This document shows, in pieces, positions 58,050 to 64,000 of a DNA stretch of 64,000 nt (the stretch's first letter is position 1; each line of letters opens with the position of its first letter). A program made the position numbers and the translations under genes. Under the pieces are notes generated by a model. The model ran no database searches. It saw only the letters and a program-made list of their open reading frames with translations, and had not been told where the DNA came from. Source of the DNA: Massariosphaeria phaeospora (taxonomy: Eukaryota > Ascomycota > Dothideomycetes > Pleosporales); NCBI GenBank assembly GCA_011032825.1, contig JAADJZ010000018.1:744001-808000 (forward strand), in the 5' to 3' direction.

Positions 58050-60162
58050 CTATGCAAGTTGAGCTTGTGCTCTACTTAAGCTTGTGCTTTACTAAACAAC
58101 ATGCTTACTACTACAAAAATGCGATTATTGCAACAGCAGTACAAGCTATTATCGTAAAATTTATTGTTTTTATTACTCTGTAGAAGCGTACGAATAAGTT
58201 TTACTATTTAAGTTTTCGCAAGAAAGTAATTGCGCAGCTTTAAGAGCTAACTTTAGGTAAAAGTACTAGTGCAGCTTTTAGAAACGACGAACGAGCTGCA
58301 GCACTGCTTTTAGCTCGTTTTAGCTTGCACTTTGCTAGAAGTACTTCTAAAACTTTACGCTTGCTTTTATAAAAAATTATAAAAGCTTGCCTAGTATTTT
58401 AAATAGCTTTTTTAGCTTTTTAAGTAGCTACTTGTTCTGCTTTTATTTAATCTTGCACTTTTTTAGCTTTCTCTTTCGCAACACGACGCTTTTTTTTCTT
58501 TTGCTTTTTAAAAAGCTTAGCAGCAGCTTAAAGCTTTTTTTTATTTAACTTTGCTAGCTTTTTTTACTTTTTTTAGTATTGCTTTTTTGCTTTACGCTTA
58601 CGTGCTCGCTTGAACTTAAAAAGCAACTAGAAAGTAGCACTACTATATTACTTCTCTTTACGCTGCAAATTAAAAAGTTTGCTAGCGTTTTTGCGATGCT
58701 TTTTAGTAGTAAGAGCATTTTTTAAGCTGCTCTTTTTATAGTGTAGTACTTCGTTTTGAATCTAAAGTTAGTGTAGCGGTTGAGAGAGCTTCTGCGAGGT
58801 TTCTACTAAAGTATTCTTTACTACAGCACGTATAAAACGATTTATCTACTTTTAGTCTTTAAAAAAGAGAGCTAAAAGCTGTGCTTTACATTTATTATTG
58901 TTTTATTTGCAAAAACGCTCAAGTACAACGTTAGCTTTTATAAAAGCAATACTAGTAGCTTTAAACGCTTTGAAAACTAGTTTTGTTGTAAACGTAAACT
59001 TCTAGGCACTCTAAAATAGTAGAAAAAAGTTTTCTTTTTAAATAGCTAGCAACTTTTGCGTTTTAAAAAAGTAATTAGTAAGCTTAGCAAAGTAGTTGCT
59101 GCTAAAAAGTTTAAAGCAAACTATGTTAAAAAGCTGCAGCGTATAGATTAAGTAAAAGAAAAACATAGCTAGCAGTATTCTGTAAGCTTCGTAGTATTTA
59201 ATAAAGTTTATTAAAAAGTAGCTGCTATAGCCGTCGAGTGTAAGAAAACGCTAATATTAGCTAAAACGTGCTTTCTACTTCGTTTTACAGTTAAAAACCT
59301 GCTTTAACTAAGCTAATTTAATGTTTCTATTCTGTTAGTAAAGAGCTTACAAACACGTTGTGCTTTTTTGCTTTAATTTAAGCTACTTATAAAGCTTAGA
59401 GTTTGTAGTTAACTAACAAGTATTTAAAAGCTAGCAACAAAACACTTTTATTTGCTCTAATAGTTGCTACGACTGTTACTTACTTTTAAAAGCTATTTTA
59501 AAGCGCTGCTTAGACTTTTTTTTGCTTTTATTAAAGCTAACTAAACACTTGTTTTAAGCGTTTTGTAATACTAATTATAAAGCTTTTTGTATTTATATTG
59601 TAAGTATTACAAAGCTTTACTTTATACTAAACAATTTTGTAATGTAAAAAGTTAAAGTACAACTTGTACTTGCGTTGTAAGTTAGCCTAGTAGCGTACAA
59701 TGTCTATGCTAGCGCTTTATTTAAAAATAAAATAGTTGCAGTTGCAGTTAATAAAGCGCGTAACTTAGCTATTGCTAACGTGTTGTTTTAATATATTTAA
59801 CGCAAAATTTTGTATTTTTGCTTTTGTAGAAAGTAGCTTACGAGCTGTTAGCTTTTTAATATACTATACAAGTTTTTTTTTTGTTGTAAGCTAAGTATTT
59901 GTTGCAAAGCGTACCTAGCTGCCTAAGAGTTTATCTAGCTCGTCTACTTTCGCCGCAGCGTTGAGTACTTAACACTATGTTTTTTCGCAATACTTTAGAT
60001 ACTAAAATCTTTGTCTTTTTGTGCAATTTTAAATTTGCAATTGCTTTATTAATTAGTGCTATAGTTGTTAACTTATTATGTGCTAAAGAAAATAGAATAA
60101 GTATGTTATTTTGGTAAAAGTAGAGCACAAGCTTAAGTAGAGCACAAGCTTAACTTGCATAG
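58050..60162 (-). mobile_element. Third-type pogo element (2,113 bp)
   Basis: TIRs start ctatgcaagtt and carry two 17-bp units agcttgtgctctactta / agcttgtgctttactaa (left), with the inverse at the right. TA is duplicated at 58,048-58,049 and 60,163-60,164, and the interrupted transposase frame of the host rejoins across it. The minus strand encodes its own transposase. No other copy was seen. Confidence 0.87.
58200..60128 (-). pseudogene. pogo-type transposase remnant, third subgroup
   Basis: The N-terminal part (59,931-60,128, open) is a psq-like HTH: INKAIANLKLHKKTK ... LSTQRCGESRRAR, followed by TLRQLG. The second core motif near 59,240 reads LDGYSSYFLINFI (Asp kept, His changed to Tyr), followed by LIYTLQLFNIVCF (family HTLQPLDVGCF; third Asp changed to Asn). 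The C-terminus is a long Lys/Arg/Ala-rich tail with segments such as KKRRVAKEKAKKVQD near 58,480, typical of this subgroup. The residues GYSSY and the basic tail separate it from the Fot1-like copies. Confidence 0.75.
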
Positions 60163-61092
60163 TAAACAGCTATAAAAGCTACTAATTTTAGAATTTCAAA
60201 AACTATTGCTTTAAGAACAAGATTTTTACGCTTTGCATGCTAGCTTATTTATTTTATATTCTTTAGCTACTAGATGTAGTTTGCTTTTTGCTGCTAAAGT
60301 TAAAGTACTTTTAACGCGTTTAGAACTTAGCGCGCCAGCGCGTTTTTTATATTAACAAAGAAACCTTTCTGCTAGCTTTTAAAAACGCGTTTTTTAAAGT
60401 GTTTACAACAAAGAACTGCAAAAAAGCTTTTAAAGCTTTAAAGCTAGTTTCTATTAACGCGCAAGTAGTTTTTAATCGTTTTAAAGTACGGCTGTGTACT
60501 TTGCTACTACTTTTTGCACTAAAAACGCCGTAGTAGTTAAAAACTCTAAGCAATACGCTTGAATTTAGATCGCAATTAAAGCTAGTACGCAATTCTATTA
60601 CTAGATCGCTTACTTTAGCGCAGAGTAGCTTTTTTTAGCTTGTAAAAAAAGCTAAATTAATGCTGCATTAGAACGCGCTTAAGGACTACCGTATTAAGAA
60701 GCTTAAAAATCAATTAGCAGAGATAACTAAGCAGAAATTGCGCAAACAGAAGCGAATTTAAACAGGTAGTACAATAGAGTACAGTAACGAATTAGCGCAA
60801 GTAGCTGCTAAAGCGTTTACAGCGCTTTAGCTATTAAAAAAAGCGCGTAGTAAAAAGAGTTAAGAAAGAGCACAACTAGCTCTATAGTGCTGTAAAAACT
60901 ATAGTAATACAAAGCACAATGCCCAAACTTGCTAAAAAAATACAAAAAAAGCTTTTAAATCTAGAACTAGCACGACGTACGTAGGTTTCTTATTTAATAG
61001 CAATTAATTTAATGTTCTTTGAGATAAGTTGGTTGTGCCAAGAAATTTCCAGCTACTTGGTAATATTAGCTACTCGGTAATCGTTTACGTTA

Positions 61093-61832
61093 GTAATGAA
61101 AATAGTATATTCGTATAAAAGAAACGAATTGCTGTCTTAGCAGCAATTCGATGCGAGGTACTTTTAAAAGCTTTGCAAAGAACTAGTCTAGCTCGTTATA
61201 GCCTATAGTAGCTATTAATTAAAAAAAAAAAAAAACACGTAAAGCTACTTAGCTTTACATTTTTTTTTCTAAGAGCTCAAACGTCTCGTAAGCTAACCTA
61301 GTTTAAAATTTCTTAATAAAAGCTTATATAGGCTATTGTAAAGCAGAATAGCTCTCTAGAGCTTTATACTAATACCTCGAACTAGTACGAACTTAAGTAA
61401 AGTTAAAGTAAAAAAGTAGTAAAGTTTTTTTTAGTAAAGCTAGCGGTAAAGTGTACTGCTAATAGAACTTAGCAGATTTTCAACCTAGCAGCGAGTGCTG
61501 CCTATAGTTTTTTTATAGCTTGTACTAGCTCTTTTTAACTTTTATTTTTACATTAACTTTGCTAAATTTTTAGATTTGAAAATTAGTTAACGTTAAGATA
61601 AGTAAGTTGATCTAGATTATAATAAGCTATTGTAGAGTGTTTAGTAGCTAATAGTGTAACTAGCAGTTTCTTTTCTGCATATTAGCTCGCGTTAGCTTTT
61701 CTTTAGCTACTTTAATTCTTTACTAGCTAATATAAACATTACTAGAGTTAGCAATAACATTCTAAACAATAGCAACTTTATAGTGCACTTTTGCGCGCGT
61801 TGCGTTGCGTTCTAAAGTAATAAAAAGTACTA
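61093..61832 (-). mobile_element. G1c Gypsy 3' end: LTR fragment and end of the second reading frame
   Basis: 61,093-61,259 matches the G1 LTR from its inner portion to the TGTAAAGC start. On the right is a purine-rich tract (ttagaaaaaaaa in element orientation), then about 570 bp homologous to the 3' part of the G1b second frame (35,900-36,542). It is cut on the left by the Fot1/pogo element and on the right by G4b. Confidence 0.7.
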
Positions 61833-62333
61833 TGTTATTAGAAGTGTTCTCTTACCGAAGGTAATTACGATTAGACTCGAAGATTCTGCCTAAGAAATTG
61901 TTCTGTGTTCAAAAAGCTTAATAACAACAAAAAAACAATCTCAATTCTATTTTAAATAGAATAACAAAGTAACAATCTATTGCCTATAGATCTAATCTAT
62001 GTATAAAATGTACTTAAAAGAGTTAACTACAAAGAATCTAAACTGTAAAAGAGATTCTGCTAATTTATATAGTTCTATAATTTTCTGCTAAAAGCGTTCT
62101 ACTTAGTCTGCTTAGTGTGCTTAGTTGCTAAGCGCTTTAAGCTAGCTAAGCGCTCGCCGCTTAGTGTGCTTAGTTTGCTAAAGCTCTAATCGCACTAATT
62201 ACTATTACGTAACTGCTAACTTAATTCTGCTTTGCGCATTGCTGTACTTTTGTTTTGCAAACTTGCAAGCTCTAACAACTTTTCTGCGTCGTTGCTTAGT
62301 CTACAATACCTAGTATTGTTTCTATTTGTAACA
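61833..62333 (-). repeat. 3' LTR of G4b (501 bp)
   Basis: In element orientation TGTTACAAATAG to CTTTTAATAACA, preceded by the purine-rich aaagaaaagaataa. It carries the cttagt cluster at about 62,100-62,175. The flank tacta (61,828-61,832) would be the target duplication; its partner is outside the window. Confidence 0.85.
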
Positions 62334-64000
62334 TTATTCTTTTCTTTAAGAATATTGTTTTGATAGCTGTTTTGCTGTGCTGTGCTAGTTTTTTTTGTGT
62401 TTTGCATTAAAAGTGCCGTTTCGTATAAAAGTAAGTTAACTTCAATTTCTATCGTGTCGTAGCTTTTTTTAGTATTTTTTCGAGTTCTTGAGTTTAACTA
62501 TGCCTAAGTCTTCGCCTTTTGTAAATTCGTGCTTTAAGTTAACTTGTCGTTGTTACAATTAAGTTGCTTGTATTTGTAAAACTAGTCTAGAGATGCTTGC
62601 TCTTTGCAGCTGTTGTTCTAAAAAGAACTTAAAGTGCTTAGTTAATCTTTTGTTAGATAAGTGTACTAAATGCCTTTAGTCTAGCGCGCCCTACGGTCTT
62701 GCTCTAATAAAGAAAAAATAAGTAGCTTTTTAACAAAAGCGTTGCAACTTGCAACATTAGCTTTTACTAGCTAAGCAACAAGTGCTATCTGCACGAATCT
62801 AAGCTGCTTAGCTAGTGTTCGCAGCAAAGTTTCGTGCTGCTACTCTTCGAGTAGAGCTTTCTGTTGCTAAAACAAAAAAAAATTAGCGTTTTGCTAATAA
62901 GTAGGTTGCTATTGAAAAGCTAAAGAAACTAGAAGCTGCGTAGTTTAGCGCTGCTATTAATTCTAAGAGTACAGCTTCTACCGATAGTCCTGTACCGCTG
63001 CTATTTGAAACGCTTTCAGCTAACTTAAGCTAGTTACAGACTAACTCTTTTTTGCTTGTTTTTTTTTCTTTTAACTTTTTTGCTTTTTTAGAGAACTTGG
63101 ATTCTCTGCTTCTAGATTTTGCTAGTAGTACTTCCGTACTAGTTTCTTGCAGTTCGTAAAATTTCGTATTAGTTTCTATGTATTCTAGCTCTCTAGCTAT
63201 TTTTGCTATTTAACTAAGTATTTCTACTAACGTCTAAACTTCTATAGGTTCTTAACTTTCTCAACTTTGTACTTTTCGTTTTTGAGCTCGATATTAGTTG
63301 CTACTTCGGCGTTTAGTAGTGCTAGTTTAAGAAGTAATTTGTAAAAAACTAGATGTATGCGCATGCTTGCAAGTAGCTGTAGTTTAAATAATACAAGTTT
63401 TTTGACCTTTAAGATTTTAAATAGTTTTATTTGAAAGTTGTTTAACTTGTTGCATAGTCGTTTAGTTTTTAGATTTTTTCGTAAAAGAAAAACTCTATTC
63501 TCTTTTTTAAAAGTTGGTTTTTTAAGCTTTTTCTTGTTTGCTAACTTAGCTATCGTAAAGTTCTTTTAAGCGATTCGTTAGCTCAATTTGTTATGTAATT
63601 TTTGCATTTTAAAAGCCTTATCGTCTGCTGCTAGCAAAATGCTTTTAATATTCTTTAGATTTTAATAAGCTACTAGCTTATATTTATAGTTTGCGTAGTA
63701 TAGCGAGTGTTCTATCGTCGTAGACTTTGTGCTGTTGTATGCTAATTGTGCTGTTAGCAAAAGTTCTACTTAGTTGTTTTGCAGCTTGTTAGTGTACATT
63801 TGTAAGTACTATTCTAGCGTTTAGTTTGTTCGTTCTGTCTAGCTGTTCGTTTGCGAGTGAAAGCTAGTTAATAGCTTCTTTGCAACTTCTAAGTAGGCTA
63901 AGAACGTATTTTAAAACTTTAATGTAAACAGCTTGTTTCTGTTTGTAATAAACTGTTCTAGCAATTTGTAATTAGCAACGAGCGTTTTTGTAACCTCGTA
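62334..64000 (-). pseudogene. Gypsy integrase end and chromodomain remnant, G4b
   Basis: Minus strand, from the right edge. QTERTNQTLE*YLQMY near 63,810 and VELLLTAQLAYNSTKS near 63,740 are the Gypsy integrase TDGQTERxNQxLExYLR and LPxAExAYN blocks. Then come YYANYKYKLVAY near 63,690, a FKKENRVFLLRKNLKTKR GPY/F-type segment near 63,470, HLVFYKLLLKLAL near 63,340 (HPVFHxSLLKP), and a chromodomain near 63,130-63,260 (KYLVK*QKQLENQNT*, for YLVKWxGY...NTWEP, Trp lost). About 750 bp between it and the LTR is unassigned. It continues beyond the window. Confidence 0.78.

Larger units (their letters stand above)
57127..61090 (+). mobile_element. Fot1/pogo-type element split by a different pogo element
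   Basis: TIR acgtaaacg plus two 17-bp units (attaccaagtagctaat, attactaagtagccgaa) at the left and the inverse at the right, with TA at 57,125-57,126 and 61,091-61,092. Its own DNA is 57,127-58,049 and 60,163-61,090 (1,846 bp after removing one TA). The transposase remnant includes LLLLKSKQLFNIFLTLIREN-like residues near 57,405, NFNKTSF near 57,710 and the C-terminal half after 60,163. The flanks are unlike each other: Copia on the left, G1 LTR on the right. Confidence 0.83.

Noticed and set aside
62216..62407. Minus-strand open frame of 63 codons
   Set aside because: It spans the LTR/internal boundary of G4b and overlaps LTR sequence that is noncoding in the other two copies.
1..64000. tRNA or rRNA genes
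   Set aside because: No cloverleaf with conserved A and B box sequences and no rRNA-like conserved block was noticed, although a tool-based scan was not possible.

Overview
The window is a gene-free, A+T-rich transposon graveyard, most like an AT-rich isochore (pericentromeric, subtelomeric or dispersed heterochromatin) of a filamentous ascomycete. The pattern is that of repeat-induced point mutation (RIP). CpA and its complement TpG have been converted almost wholesale to TpA, while CpG survives in many gcgc and cgcg islands. In translation His (CAY) becomes Tyr, Gln (CAG/CAA) and Trp (TGG) become stops, and catalytic Asp codons preceded by T become Asn. I saw no host gene, tRNA or rRNA, and no intact coding sequence. 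Everything recognisable is a transposable element or a remnant of one.

Layout. 1-4,343: a minus-strand Gypsy (G1a), running off the left edge, inserted in a Fot1/pogo element whose 5' end is at 4,344-4,870. 4,873-8,394: a 12-bp minisatellite, a TIR-element remnant with a 62-bp palindrome, and unassigned sequence with one unrecognised degenerate frame. 8,395-11,745: a hairpin MITE split by a composite Fot1/pogo element. 11,748-14,100: unassigned, with a second unrecognised degenerate frame. 14,100-20,603: three more Fot1/pogo elements, one hit by a solo Gypsy LTR and by a further Fot1/pogo copy. 20,604-36,762: a plus-strand G1b Gypsy (RT, RNase H, integrase, chromodomain and an extra downstream reading frame) carrying four DNA-transposon insertions, one of them four levels deep (G1b, pogo element, Fot1 element, solo LTR). 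36,763-40,019: another Gypsy (G3) holding the least mutated Fot1/pogo element (36,992-38,835). 40,020-50,560: a plus-strand Gypsy (G4a) interrupted by a complete minus-strand Gypsy (G5, 41,517-47,480) and by a Fot1/pogo element. 50,565-53,512: a truncated G5-like Gypsy and two opposed Fot1/pogo fragments. 53,515-57,126: a Ty1/Copia pol split by a Fot1/pogo element that itself carries a young hairpin MITE with a 10-bp target duplication. 57,127-61,090: a Fot1/pogo element split by a second type of pogo element. 61,091-64,000: a G1 3' end and a minus-strand G4b Gypsy running off the right edge.

The Fot1/pogo elements share TA target duplications, ACGT outer ends and a transposase with CENP-B-type DNA binding and a DDD catalytic core. 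Nearly every readable TIR carries two tandem 17-bp units whose sequence differs between subfamilies but whose spacing does not. A few short or recent insertions (26,745-27,175, 36,992-38,835, 56,236-56,671 and the G5 LTRs) are much less mutated than their surroundings and mark the newest layers.
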